Assembly: GCA_902761265.1 (NCBI GenBank)
Contig: CACWJV010000009.1
Span: 1-18,375 of the forward strand
From: Oscillospiraceae bacterium
GTDB taxonomy: Bacteria; Bacillota; Clostridia; Oscillospirales; Acutalibacteraceae
Direction: 5' to 3'
DNA length: 18,375 nt
Shown one piece after another: positions 1 through 8,378 of this stretch. Numbering within the stretch: the first letter of the stretch is position 1; every line of letters starts with the position of its first letter. The translations under genes were made by a program, and so were the position numbers. The notes beneath the pieces were generated by a model. It did no database searches, had not been told where the DNA came from, and saw nothing but the letters and a program-made list of their open reading frames with translations.

Positions 1-1
1 C

Positions 2-646
2 CGCGGCATCTGCAGCGAAAGCGAGTGGCGTATGATTGAACGTGACTTGCGGCTCGCGAAAGAAACCGGCTGCGCCTATCACGTCTGTCACATCTCAACC
101 AAAGAGAGCGTCGATCTGATTCGCAAAGCGAAACGCGACGGCGTGGACGTCACCTGCGAAACCGGCCCGCATTATCTCGTTTTGACCGACGCCGATTTAC
201 AGGAGGACGGGCGGTTCAAGATGAATCCGCCGCTGCGGTCTTCCGCCGACCGAGACGCGCTGCTGGAAGGTCTGCTGGACGGCACGATCGACATAATAGC
301 CACCGACCACGCGCCCCACTCTGCCGAGGAAAAAGCGAAGGACCTTGCCGGCTCCGCGTTTGGAATCGTCGGGCTGGAAACGGCGTTCCCGGTGCTTTAT
401 ACCAAACTGGTAAAGCCCGGAATCGTGCCGCTGGATACCGTCCTTCGTGCGCTGACCGTGGCGCCGCGGCAGCGGTTTTCGATCCCGATGGACAACAGCG
501 TGAGCGTGTGGAACCTTGACGAAACCTTCGTTGTAGATCCGGCACGTTTTCAATCCAAAGGCCGAGCAACACCGTTTGCCGGTGAAACGCTGCAGGGTGT
601 GTGTCATCTGACCGTCTGCGGCGGCAAAATCGTGTATCAAAAGTAA
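2..646 (+). CDS. pyrC: Dihydroorotase, 3' part (N-terminus outside window)
   Basis: Zn-dependent cytosolic dihydroorotase, interconverting N-carbamoyl-aspartate and dihydroorotate, third step of pyrimidine synthesis. The reading frame is open from base 2, so the gene starts upstream; 214 codons are present, roughly half of a type I enzyme of about 425 residues. Visible family motifs are HVCHIS (metal-binding histidine strand), ETGPHYL, the KMNPPLR substrate loop, and ATDHAPHS (bases 299-322), whose aspartate is the usual catalytic base. The segment GIVGLETAFPVLY is also typical of type I dihydroorotases. An internal ATG at base 32 is not the start because homology continues upstream. carB follows after 25 bp. 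A hydantoinase is possible in principle, but the DHAPHS...GIVGLET pattern and pyr context favour PyrC. Confidence 0.95.
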   Translation, partial: RGICSESEWRMIERDLRLAKETGCAYHVCHISTKESVDLIRKAKRDGVDVTCETGPHYLVLTDADLQEDGRFKMNPPLRSSADRDALLEGLLDGTIDIIATDHAPHSAEEKAKDLAGSAFGIVGLETAFPVLYTKLVKPGIVPLDTVLRALTVAPRQRFSIPMDNSVSVWNLDETFVVDPARFQSKGRATPFAGETLQGVCHLTVCGGKIVYQK

Positions 647-671
647 AGATAGATTTCCGGGAGGTCTTTTT

Positions 672-3600
672 ATGGCAAAAAGAACAGATATCAAAAAAGT
701 GCTCATCATCGGTTCCGGCCCCATTGTGATCGGACAGGCTGCGGAATTTGACTACGCCGGCACCCAGGCATGTCTGGCGCTGAAAGAGGAGGGCTACGAG
801 GTCATCCTTTGCAACTCGAACCCCGCTACCATCATGACCGATACCACCATCGCCGACAAGGTCTATATGGAGCCGCTCACACTCGAATATATCGCGAAGA
901 TTTTGCGCTATGAGCGCCCGGACGCGATCGTACCCGGAATCGGCGGCCAAACCGGTCTGAACCTCGCCATGCAGCTCGAACGCAAGGGCGTGCTGCGTGA
1001 ATGTCATACGCTGCTGCTCGGCACCAGCTCCGATTCCATTGAAAAAGCGGAGGACCGCGAAAAGTTCAAGGAGCTGTGCGAAGCAATCGGCGAGCCGGTG
1101 ATCCCGTCGGAAATCACCTACAGCATTGAGGAAGCCAAAGCGGCTGCAAAGCGCATCGGCTACCCGGTAGTGCTGCGCCCGGCGTTTACGCTCGGCGGCA
1201 CAGGCGGCGGCTTTGCCTATAACGAAGAGGAGCTTGTGGAGATCGGTATGAACGGGTTTGCCCTTTCTCCGGTGCATCAGGTGCTGATCGAAAAGAGCGT
1301 CAAGGGCTACAAAGAGATCGAATTTGAAGTGATGCGCGACTCCAACGACACCGCAATCACGATCTGCGGGATGGAAAACGTCGACCCGGTCGGCGTGCAT
1401 ACCGGCGACTCTATCGTTGTGGCGCCGATCATGTCGCTCAACGACCACGACCTTAAGATGCTCAACGATTCCGCCATCAAGATTATCCGTGCGCTCAAAA
1501 TCGAGGGCGGCTGCAACGTGCAGTTTGCGATTAATCCCCATTCGAGCGAATATTTCTTAATCGAAGTTAATCCGCGCGTGTCGCGCTCGTCCGCGCTGGC
1601 ATCCAAGGCAAGCGGCTATCCGATTGCCCGCGTCACCGCCAAGATCGCGATGGGCATGGCGCTCGAAGATATCCCGGTGGCCGGCGGCACAGCGGCGATT
1701 GAACCGCAGCTTGACTATGTGGTTGCCAAATTCCCGCGCTTCCCGTTTGACAAATTTACCGCTGCGTCCAATCAGCTCGGCACCCAAATGAAGGCGACCG
1801 GCGAAGTGATGGGCATCGGTTCCAATCTGGAGGAGTGCATGCTCAAATCCGTGCGCTCGCTTGAAATCGGCGTGAACCACTTCTATATGCCGAAGTTCGA
1901 AGTTATGGACAGCAAAGCGCTGCGCGATTATTTGAAGGACTTTACCTCTGACGGCATTTTCGCTGTCGCGGAGCTGCTGCGCCGGGGTGAGTCGATCGAA
2001 TCACTCTACAAGCTGACTGCCATCACGCCGCTGTTCCTCGAATCGCTTGAAAAAATCGTACGGATGGAGGAAACGCTCGCGGCAAATCCCGGCGACCCCG
2101 CGGTGCTGCTTGCCGCCAAAAAGATGGGCTTCTCCGATCCGTATATCGCAAAGCTCTGGCAGTGCGCGGAGCTTGACGTTGCGAAGCAGCGCAAAAATAA
2201 CACCATCCGCCCGGTGTTCCGGATGGTCGACACACTGCACACCGGCAAATATATTGCATACCTGTATTCGTCCTACAGCGGCAAAAACGATTCGCGCCTG
2301 ACAAACAAGAAAAAGGCGGTTGTGCTCGGCGCCGGTCCCATCCGCATCGGACAGGGCGTGGAATTCGACTATTCCACCGTCCATGCTGTGACAACAATCC
2401 GCAAGTGCGGCTATGAATCCATCATCATCAACAACAATCCCGAAACGGTTTCCACCGACTACACCACAGCGGACAAGCTCTATTTTGAACCGCTGACGCC
2501 GGAAGACGTGATGAACATTGTGGAGTTTGAACAGCCCGAGGGCGTTATCGCGTCGCTCGGCGGCCAAACCGCCATCAACCTCGCTTCACCCCTGATGCAG
2601 CGCGGCGTCAAGATCATCGGCACCGACTGTGCAGCGATTGATCGCGCGGAAAACCGCGACCTGTTTGAAAAACTGCTTAAGGAGCTCGACATCCCGCAGC
2701 CGGAAGGCCAGGCGGTCACCAAGATCGAAGACGGCGTTGCCGCAGCCGCAAGGATCGGCTATCCTGTGCTGGTGCGTCCGTCGTTTGTGCTCGGCGGCCG
2801 CGCGATGCAGATTGTGTCCAACGAGGAACAGTTGCGCCATTATCTCAAAACGGCTGTGGAGATCGACGAAGACAAGCCCGTGCTGGTCGATAAATACATC
2901 ACCGGCAAGGAAGTTGAAATCGACGCGATCTGCGACGGCAGAGACGTTTTTGTGCCCGGTATCATGGAACTGGTGGAACGTACCGGCATCCACTCCGGCG
3001 ACTCCATTTCGGTCTATCCGACGTTCAGCATTTCTAACAAGGTCAAGGGCATCATCCTGCAATATGCAAAGAAGCTCGGTCTCGGTATCGGTATCGTCGG
3101 TCTGTATAATATCCAGTTCATCGTCGATAAAAACGAAAAGGTCTATATCATCGAAGTCAACCCGCGTTCGTCGCGTACCGTGCCGTTCCTGTCCAAGGCG
3201 ACCGGCTACAGTCTTGCCGATATCGCAACGGAAGTCATCATGGGCAAATCGCTCAAGGAACAGGGCATCTTCGATATCTATCCGAACGAAAAAAAGCGCT
3301 GGTATGTCAAAGTGCCGGTCTTCTCGTTCAACAAGATCCGCGGCCTTGACGCCTATCTTTCGCCCGAAATGAAGTCCACCGGCGAAGCGATCGGCTATGA
3401 CGATCAACTCAACCGTGCGCTCTACAAAGCGCTGCAGGCGTCGGGTATGCATCTGCAGAACTACGGCACCGTCTTCGCAACGATTGCCGACAAGGACAAA
3501 GAGGAAGCGCTGCCGCTGATCCGCCGGTTCTATGACCTCGGGTTCAACATTGAAGCGACCGAAGGTACAGCGAAATATCTGAAAGCCAACGGCATCCGCA

Positions 3601-3845
3601 CCCATGTGCTCAAAAAGATCGGCGAAGGCAGCGACGAGATTCCGCGTTCCATCCGCCAGGGCTATATCGCCTATGTAATCAACACGTCTGCCGCCGGCGC
3701 CGCGGACAGCCACAACGACGGCTATCTGATCCGCAAGAGCGCCACGGAAAGCAACGTGACCATGTTCACCTCCCTTGATACGGTGCGTGTACTGCTCGAC
3801 GTGCTCGATGAGATCACGCTGCGCATCTCCACCATAGACGCGTGA
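672..3845 (+). CDS. carB: Carbamoyl phosphate synthase large subunit
   Basis: Makes carbamoyl phosphate from bicarbonate, ATP and ammonia delivered by the glutaminase subunit CarA. The 1057 residues show the duplicated synthetase architecture. The first half starts with an IGSGPIVIGQ nucleotide loop and has its ATP-grasp metal motif EVNPR at about residue 298. The second half starts near residue 547 (GAGPIRIGQ) with EVNPR at about residue 828. A C-terminal MGS-like allosteric domain starts near residue 930. Length is close to the usual 1060-1075. The start is set by GGGAGG (659-664) seven bases upstream. carA is not adjacent: pyrC sits directly upstream and pyrK four bases downstream. Whether UMP or PRPP controls the MGS domain cannot be told from sequence alone. 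Confidence 0.98.
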   Translation: MAKRTDIKKVLIIGSGPIVIGQAAEFDYAGTQACLALKEEGYEVILCNSNPATIMTDTTIADKVYMEPLTLEYIAKILRYERPDAIVPGIGGQTGLNLAMQLERKGVLRECHTLLLGTSSDSIEKAEDREKFKELCEAIGEPVIPSEITYSIEEAKAAAKRIGYPVVLRPAFTLGGTGGGFAYNEEELVEIGMNGFALSPVHQVLIEKSVKGYKEIEFEVMRDSNDTAITICGMENVDPVGVHTGDSIVVAPIMSLNDHDLKMLNDSAIKIIRALKIEGGCNVQFAINPHSSEYFLIEVNPRVSRSSALASKASGYPIARVTAKIAMGMALEDIPVAGGTAAIEPQLDYVVAKFPRFPFDKFTAASNQLGTQMKATGEVMGIGSNLEECMLKSVRSLEIGVNHFYMPKFEVMDSKALRDYLKDFTSDGIFAVAELLRRGESIESLYKLTAITPLFLESLEKIVRMEETLAANPGDPAVLLAAKKMGFSDPYIAKLWQCAELDVAKQRKNNTIRPVFRMVDTLHTGKYIAYLYSSYSGKNDSRLTNKKKAVVLGAGPIRIGQGVEFDYSTVHAVTTIRKCGYESIIINNNPETVSTDYTTADKLYFEPLTPEDVMNIVEFEQPEGVIASLGGQTAINLASPLMQRGVKIIGTDCAAIDRAENRDLFEKLLKELDIPQPEGQAVTKIEDGVAAAARIGYPVLVRPSFVLGGRAMQIVSNEEQLRHYLKTAVEIDEDKPVLVDKYITGKEVEIDAICDGRDVFVPGIMELVERTGIHSGDSISVYPTFSISNKVKGIILQYAKKLGLGIGIVGLYNIQFIVDKNEKVYIIEVNPRSSRTVPFLSKATGYSLADIATEVIMGKSLKEQGIFDIYPNEKKRWYVKVPVFSFNKIRGLDAYLSPEMKSTGEAIGYDDQLNRALYKALQASGMHLQNYGTVFATIADKDKEEALPLIRRFYDLGFNIEATEGTAKYLKANGIRTHVLKKIGEGSDEIPRSIRQGYIAYVINTSAAGAADSHNDGYLIRKSATESNVTMFTSLDTVRVLLDVLDEITLRISTIDA

Positions 3846-3849
3846 CAAT

Positions 3850-4584
3850 ATGAAACAGTGTATTTATCATATCGAATCCAACGAACCGCTGACCGGGACG
3901 GTTTATCAAATGCGGCTTTCGGGCGACACCTCGGCATTCTCAAAACCCGGGCAGTTTCTCAATATTGCGCTGGACGGTCTGTTTTTGCGCCGCCCGATCT
4001 CCGTGTGCGATTATGACGAGCGTGGCGTAACGATCCTTTATAAAGTCGTCGGCAAAGGCACGGCGCAGATGGCTGCCATGCAGCCCGGACAAACGCTCGA
4101 CGTGCTGACCGGTCTCGGCAATGGCTACGAGATTGAAAAATGCGGCACTCATGCGCTGCTGCTCGGCGGCGGTGTGGGTGTTCCGCCGCTGTATGGCCTT
4201 TGCAAAGCGCTGTTGAACAGCGGCAGACAGGTCTGCGTGGTGCTCGGCTTCAACACAAAAGACGAAGTGTTTTATGAAAACGCGTTTCGCGCGCTCGGCG
4301 CCGACGTGACTGTGGCAACTGCCGACGGTTCCTATGGCGTCAAAGGCTTTGTCACCGACGCGCTGCCGCAATCTTACGATTACTTTTTCGCCTGCGGCCC
4401 CGAACCGATGCTCAAAGCGGTTTGCAAAGCAACCGGAACGAGCGGCCAGCTCAGCTTTGAAGAACGTATGGGCTGCGGCTTCGGCGCGTGCATGGGCTGC
4501 TCGTGTAAAACGCTGACCGGCTATAAACGCATCTGCAAGGAAGGTCCGGTGCTGGAAAAGGAGGAGATCCGATGGGAAAGCTGA
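3850..4584 (+). CDS. pyrK: Dihydroorotate dehydrogenase electron transfer subunit (FAD, 2Fe-2S)
   Basis: Electron-transfer subunit that passes electrons from PyrD to NAD+ in the class 1B dihydroorotate dehydrogenase heterotetramer. Of 244 residues, the N-terminal part is a ferredoxin-reductase-like FAD barrel with RRPIS at 47-51. The middle has a glycine-rich nucleotide loop (LLGGGVGVPP, about residue 102 on). The C-terminus carries the 2Fe-2S cysteines C209, C214, C217 and C229 in MGCGFGACMGC...ICKEGP, spacing 5-3-12; C219 is extra. It starts 4 bp after the carB stop with no clear Shine-Dalgarno sequence, so translation is probably coupled to carB. Its last 13 bases overlap pyrD, matching their work as one complex. 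Confidence 0.96.
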   Translation: MKQCIYHIESNEPLTGTVYQMRLSGDTSAFSKPGQFLNIALDGLFLRRPISVCDYDERGVTILYKVVGKGTAQMAAMQPGQTLDVLTGLGNGYEIEKCGTHALLLGGGVGVPPLYGLCKALLNSGRQVCVVLGFNTKDEVFYENAFRALGADVTVATADGSYGVKGFVTDALPQSYDYFFACGPEPMLKAVCKATGTSGQLSFEERMGCGFGACMGCSCKTLTGYKRICKEGPVLEKEEIRWES

Positions 4585-5483
4585 ACGTGAACCTTTGCGG
4601 CATCGAACTGGACAACCCGATCATCCCGGCGTCCGGCACCTTTGGCTTCGGCTATGAATTTGCCGAACTGTACGATATTAACTGCCTTGGCACATTTTCC
4701 TTTAAAGGCACCACCCGTCAGCCGCGGTTTGGCAACCCCACGCCGCGTATCGCGGAGTGCACCGCCGGTATGATCAACGCCGTCGGATTACAAAACCCGG
4801 GTGTGGAGCAGGTCATTGCGCAAGAACTGCCGAAGCTGCAAAAGGTGTTTCATAAACCGGTCATGGCCAACGTCAGCGGCTTTTGTGTCAGCGACTACGC
4901 CGAAACCTGCGCAATGCTCGACAACCAGCCGCAGGTCGGCTGGCTCGAAGTCAATGTGTCCTGTCCAAACGTCCACGGCGGCGGCATGAGCTTCGGCGTG
5001 GACCCGGACGCGGCCGCCGAGGTGGTCCGCGCGGTCAAGGCTGTGACAACCAAGCCCGTGATCGTCAAGCTGTCGCCCAATGTGACCGATATCGTCGCCA
5101 TAGCGAAGGCGTGCGAAGACGCCGGCGCGGACGGCATCAGCCTGATCAACACCTTGCTCGGCATGCGGATTGATTTGCGCACGCGCAAACCTGTGATCGC
5201 CAACAAAATGGGCGGCTTTTCCGGCCCGGCGGTTTTCCCGGTCGCCGTGCGGATGGTCTATCAGGTTGCGCACGCGGTCAACATTCCGGTCGTCGGCATG
5301 GGCGGCGTCTCTTCGGCGCAGGATGTCATCGAAATGATGCTCGCCGGCGCAACGGCGGTCGAGATCGGCACAATGAATTTGATCGATCCGTTTGCGTGCA
5401 AGAAGATCATCGAAGATCTGCCGCGCGTCATGGAACAATACAACATTTCGTCCCTTGCGGACATCATCAAAGGAGTAGGGTAA
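4572..5483 (+). CDS. pyrD: Dihydroorotate dehydrogenase, class 1B catalytic subunit
   Basis: FMN-containing catalytic subunit that oxidises dihydroorotate to orotate and hands electrons to PyrK. The 303-residue TIM barrel has the usual class 1 length. Seen are the N-terminal NPIIPASGTFGFG strand, the substrate loop with NAVGLQNPG, and NVSCPN with C131 as active-site base. A cysteine there marks class 1, whereas class 2 uses serine. The phosphate-binding end PVVGMGGV...GATAVEIGT is also intact. A strong AAAGGAGG lies just before the ATG within the pyrK tail, and the 13-bp overlap with pyrK plus the paired gene identity support the PyrDB (NAD-dependent) subtype over the fumarate-dependent 1A type. 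Confidence 0.97.
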   Translation: MGKLNVNLCGIELDNPIIPASGTFGFGYEFAELYDINCLGTFSFKGTTRQPRFGNPTPRIAECTAGMINAVGLQNPGVEQVIAQELPKLQKVFHKPVMANVSGFCVSDYAETCAMLDNQPQVGWLEVNVSCPNVHGGGMSFGVDPDAAAEVVRAVKAVTTKPVIVKLSPNVTDIVAIAKACEDAGADGISLINTLLGMRIDLRTRKPVIANKMGGFSGPAVFPVAVRMVYQVAHAVNIPVVGMGGVSSAQDVIEMMLAGATAVEIGTMNLIDPFACKKIIEDLPRVMEQYNISSLADIIKGVG

Positions 5484-5484
5484 T

Positions 5485-6180
5485 ATGGGTAAGGACGTCA
5501 TCATTGCCTGCGATTTTGCTTCGGCTGCGCAGACGTTTGCGTTTCTCGACAAATTCACCGACGAAAAACCGTTTGTCAAAATCGGCATGGAGCTGTTTTA
5601 TGCGGAAGGGCCGTCCATTGTGCGCGAAATCAAGCGCCGCGGTCACAAGATCTTCCTTGATCTCAAGCTTCATGACATTCCGAACACCGTCAAAAAGAGC
5701 ATGGCGGTGCTTTCCAACCTCGACGTGGATATTTGCAATCTCCATGCCGGCGGTACCATCCCGATGATGGAAGCCGCGCTCGAAGGCCTGACCCGCGAAG
5801 ATGGTTCGCGTCCGCTGCTGATTGCCGTGACCCAACTCACATCGACCGACCAGCAGCACATGGAGGACGATCTCTGGATCCATGCGCCGATCGCCGACGT
5901 GGTTATGCACTACGCCGAAAATGCCAAAAAAGCCGGTTTGGACGGCGTGGTCTGTTCGCCGCTGGAAGCCGGAAAAGTGCATGATTTGTGCGGCAGCGGT
6001 TTTCTTACCGTCACGCCCGGCGTCCGCTTTGCCGACGGGGAACGCGGCGACCAGCGCCGTGTGATGACGCCCGCACAGGCCAAGGAGATCGGCTCCGACT
6101 ACATCGTGGTCGGCCGCCCGATCACCGGCGCAGAAGATCCCGTGGCGGCCTATCGCCGCTGCGTCAACGAATTTTGCTGA
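5485..6180 (+). CDS. pyrF: Orotidine 5'-phosphate decarboxylase
   Basis: Decarboxylates OMP to UMP, the last step of the pathway. It has 231 residues, normal for the short bacterial group. The catalytic signature DLKLHDIPNTV is complete, with D59, K61 and D64 forming the Asp-Lys-Asp charge network. VTPGVRF and the C-terminal VVGRPI segment supply the phosphate grip. AAAGGAG (5469-5475) lies nine bases before the ATG, and the gene begins 1 bp after the pyrD stop. pyrE follows 14 bp downstream, so the two UMP synthase activities are encoded side by side but as separate proteins. Confidence 0.97.
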   Translation: MGKDVIIACDFASAAQTFAFLDKFTDEKPFVKIGMELFYAEGPSIVREIKRRGHKIFLDLKLHDIPNTVKKSMAVLSNLDVDICNLHAGGTIPMMEAALEGLTREDGSRPLLIAVTQLTSTDQQHMEDDLWIHAPIADVVMHYAENAKKAGLDGVVCSPLEAGKVHDLCGSGFLTVTPGVRFADGERGDQRRVMTPAQAKEIGSDYIVVGRPITGAEDPVAAYRRCVNEFC

Positions 6181-6194
6181 AAAGGAGACCCGTT

Positions 6195-6839
6195 ATGAAT
6201 CTTTCAACTCTGATTGCCGAAGATCTGCTGAAGATCAAAGCCGTCTTTTTCCGTCCGGAGGAACCGTTCACCTGGGCGTCCGGCATCAAAAGCCCCGTTT
6301 ATTGCGACAACCGCCTGACCCTCACCGCGCCCGACGTGCGCACCGATGTGGAGCAGGGGCTTGCCAGATTGATCAAAGAACACTATCCTGAAGCCGAGGT
6401 GCTGATGGGTACCTCCACCGCCGGCATCGCCCACGCAGCAATCACGGCGCATCTACTGGGCCTTCCGATGGGCTATGTCCGCTCCGGCAACAAGGATCAC
6501 GGCCGCCAGAACCGCATTGAAGGCAGGCTGGAAGCCGGCCAGAAGGTCGTTGTGGTGGAAGATCTGATCTCCACCGGCGGCAGCGTGATCGAAGTGGTCG
6601 ACGCTTTGCGTGAAGCCGGCGCCGAGGTGCTCGGCATCGTGAGCATCTTCACCTACGGGATGCAGAAAGGCCTTGACCGTCTGGCTGCTGCCAACGTCAA
6701 GAATGTGTCGCTGACGAATTTCGACGAGATTGCTGCGGTCGCCGCCGATAACGGCTATATCGCAAAAGACGACATCGCGCGCCTGATTGCGTTCCGCAAC
6801 AATCCGTCGGACGAAAGTTGGATCGGAGGGAACGTATGA
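6195..6839 (+). CDS. pyrE: Orotate phosphoribosyltransferase
   Basis: Joins orotate and PRPP to make OMP. From the ATG at 6195 the product has 214 residues, a normal PyrE length. The PRPP-binding signature VEDLISTGGS lies at 121-130, and the N-terminal region has FTWASGIKSPVYCDNR, the orotate/PRPP hood typical of the family. The frame is open further upstream to 5988 inside pyrF, but AAAGGAG at 6181-6187, seven bases before 6195, and the beginning of family similarity fix the start. The stop overlaps the pyrB start in ATGA. Confidence 0.97.
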   Translation: MNLSTLIAEDLLKIKAVFFRPEEPFTWASGIKSPVYCDNRLTLTAPDVRTDVEQGLARLIKEHYPEAEVLMGTSTAGIAHAAITAHLLGLPMGYVRSGNKDHGRQNRIEGRLEAGQKVVVVEDLISTGGSVIEVVDALREAGAEVLGIVSIFTYGMQKGLDRLAAANVKNVSLTNFDEIAAVAADNGYIAKDDIARLIAFRNNPSDESWIGGNV

Positions 6840-7756
6840 GATCGGTCATCGATATTCTCGATCTGTCTGTGGAAGAACTCGATGAACTGCTCGCTGTGGC
6901 GCAGGATATCATCAGAAGCCCCGAAAAATACCAAAATGCCTGTGCGCATAAAAAGCTGGCAACGCTCTTTTTTGAACCGTCCACGCGCACACGGCTGAGC
7001 TTTGAAGCCGCGATGTATGAGCTCGGCGGCAATGTGCTGTCCGTTACCGGCGGCAACACCTCGTCCGTTGCAAAGGGTGAAAGCGTGGCCGATACGGCAA
7101 AGACTGTGAGCTGCTACGCCGATATCATTGCCATGCGCCACCCGAAAGAGGGAGCGGCGCTCGTTGCGGCCAACAACGCGTCGATTCCGGTGATCAACGC
7201 CGGCGACGGCGGTCACTGCCACCCGACGCAAACGCTGGCCGACCTGTTGACAATCAAACGCGAAAAGGGCGGATTTGACGGATTGACGATCGGCCTTTGC
7301 GGCGATCTGAAATTCGGCCGCACGGTGCATTCGCTCATCAACGCCATGAGCCGCTACCGCGATATCCGTTTCATTCTCGTCTCGCCGGAAGAACTCAAGC
7401 TGCCGAGCTATGTCAAAAACGAAACGCTCAAAAAATACGGCCTGCCCTATGTGCAGACGACCGATCTGCTGGAGCATCTGCCGGAGATGGACGTGCTGTA
7501 TATGACCCGTGTGCAGCGGGAGCGTTTCTTCAACGAAGAGGATTACTTGCGCCTCAAGGATACCTATGTGCTCACGCCGGATAAGCTGAAAACCGCAAAA
7601 ACCGATCTGTGTATCATGCATCCGCTGCCGCGTGTCAACGAGATCAGCGTCGCCATCGACGACGATCCGCGCGCGTGCTATTTCAAGCAGGTGCTCAACG
7701 GCAAATATATGCGCATGGCGCTCATTCTCAAACTTTTGAAGGAGGCGGCTGTATGA
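6836..7756 (+). CDS. pyrB: Aspartate carbamoyltransferase catalytic chain
   Basis: Condenses carbamoyl phosphate and aspartate to carbamoyl-aspartate. The product has 306 residues, close to E. coli PyrB. The carbamoyl phosphate loop FFEPSTRTR begins at F46, and the HPLPR motif at 262-266 closes the active site; GHCHPTQTLADL is the third conserved block. ATG at 6836 overlaps the pyrE stop and has GGAGGG (6825-6830) upstream. A TTG at 6818 is in frame but lies upstream of that ribosome binding site and is not needed. The next gene encodes a regulatory chain, so the enzyme is expected to be an allosteric PyrB6/PyrI6-type holoenzyme. Confidence 0.97.
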   Translation: MRSVIDILDLSVEELDELLAVAQDIIRSPEKYQNACAHKKLATLFFEPSTRTRLSFEAAMYELGGNVLSVTGGNTSSVAKGESVADTAKTVSCYADIIAMRHPKEGAALVAANNASIPVINAGDGGHCHPTQTLADLLTIKREKGGFDGLTIGLCGDLKFGRTVHSLINAMSRYRDIRFILVSPEELKLPSYVKNETLKKYGLPYVQTTDLLEHLPEMDVLYMTRVQRERFFNEEDYLRLKDTYVLTPDKLKTAKTDLCIMHPLPRVNEISVAIDDDPRACYFKQVLNGKYMRMALILKLLKEAAV

Positions 7757-8172
7757 ATATCGATTCCATCCAGAACGGCATTGTGATCGACCATATCAAA
7801 GCCGGCAGTGCCATGGTGCTCTATGATCTGCTGCACCTCGACGCGCTGGACGTTTCCGTGGCGATCATCAAGAACGTTACCAGCCGCAAAATGGGCAAAA
7901 AAGACATCATCAAAATCGACGCGGACATCCCTGTGGATCTCGACGTGATCGGCTATGTTGACCCCGACGCGACGATCAATGTGATCAAAAACGGCGTGCT
8001 CGCCGAAAAGAAATCGCTCTCGCTCCCGCAAACGCTGACCAATGTGCTCCGGTGTAAGAATCCGCGCTGTATCACTTCCTGCGAACAGGAACTGCAGCAT
8101 GTGTTCCGGCTGACGGATGAAAAGACCAAGCAGTACCGCTGCATCTATTGCGAGACGAAAGCGAACGGATAA
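7753..8172 (+). CDS. pyrI: Aspartate carbamoyltransferase regulatory chain
   Basis: Regulatory subunit that binds nucleotides and transmits allosteric control to PyrB. Of 139 residues, the N-terminal part is the nucleotide-binding domain (GTVIDHI-like GIVIDHIKAG, then LYDLL). The C-terminal zinc domain has C101, C106, C130 and C133, with the same 5-24-3 spacing as C109/C114/C138/C141 in E. coli PyrI. It starts in an ATGA overlap with pyrB and has AAGGAGG (7739-7745) seven bases upstream. The frame extends upstream inside pyrB, but that extension has no family similarity. It is the last pyr gene before the 263-bp gap. It implies CTP/UTP feedback at the protein level, inferred from the family. 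Confidence 0.96.
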   Translation: MNIDSIQNGIVIDHIKAGSAMVLYDLLHLDALDVSVAIIKNVTSRKMGKKDIIKIDADIPVDLDVIGYVDPDATINVIKNGVLAEKKSLSLPQTLTNVLRCKNPRCITSCEQELQHVFRLTDEKTKQYRCIYCETKANG

Positions 8173-8174
8173 CC

Positions 8175-8194
8175 GGCATTGTGATGAAAATGCC
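8175..8194 (+). other. Weak hairpin after pyrI
   Basis: A 6-bp stem GGCATT/AATGCC with an 8-base loop begins 2 bp after the pyrI stop. It is followed by TAAAAA, not a U-tract, so it is a poor candidate for a factor-independent terminator. It may protect the 3' end of the pyr transcript or may be chance. No other strong stem with a T-run was seen between here and the pur promoter. Confidence 0.3.
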
Positions 8195-8239
8195 TAAAAA
8201 TGTCCGCGCTTTCTTCGTGTTTTTCTATATGCCCGCAGA

Positions 8240-8268
8240 TTGCACTTTTGTTGAAAATATGTTATACT
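8240..8268 (+). promoter_or_regulatory. Predicted sigma-A-type promoter of the pur operon
   Basis: TTGCAC (8240-8245) and TATACT (8263-8268) are separated by exactly 17 bases, and TG at 8260-8261 gives an extended -10 element (TGnTATACT). The -10 hexamer matches consensus at five of six bases while the -35 is weak, as is common for extended -10 promoters. Initiation would fall near 8275, about 25 bases upstream of the riboswitch P1 stem, so the whole aptamer lies in the transcript. The surrounding DNA is the most AT-rich stretch near any gene start in the window. Confidence 0.7.
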
Positions 8269-8300
8269 TTCAGCAGATCAGAAATCTGAAACAATAAGGT

Positions 8301-8378
8301 CTGTTTTTCGTGACTGACGGAATAGTGTGGAGTACCACATGGGAGCGAAAAACAGCATTTACGCCGACCGTCTGGGCA
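8301..8378 (+). promoter_or_regulatory. ZTP riboswitch aptamer (pfl motif)
   Basis: RNA aptamer that senses ZTP/ZMP, the alarmone arising from AICAR when 10-formyl-tetrahydrofolate is short. P1 pairs CTGTTTTTCG (8301-8310) perfectly with CGAAAAACAG (8346-8355). P2 is TGTGG/CCACA (8326-8330, 8335-8339) with loop AGTA. The conserved CGTGACTG, GGGAGCGA and GCCGACCGTCTGGGCA (8363-8378) blocks are present. The pseudoknot pairs GACGG (8316-8320) with CCGTC (8368-8372); the commoner family form has G-C where this copy has an A-U pair, a compensated change that supports real structure. It sits 58 bp upstream of purE and overlaps a terminator, so ligand binding should turn expression on. Confidence 0.93.

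Noticed and set aside
5988..6194. Upstream extension of the pyrE frame inside pyrF
   Set aside because: Arginine-rich out-of-frame translation of pyrF; PyrE similarity and a strong ribosome binding site begin at 6195.
6818..6835. TTG at 6818 as the pyrB start
   Set aside because: The ribosome binding site GGAGGG lies downstream of it, and ATG 6836 fits both that site and the ATGA overlap pattern.
8175..8194. Stem after pyrI as the pyr operon terminator
   Set aside because: Only 6 bp with an 8-base loop and followed by A residues, not T residues; kept only as a weak hairpin.
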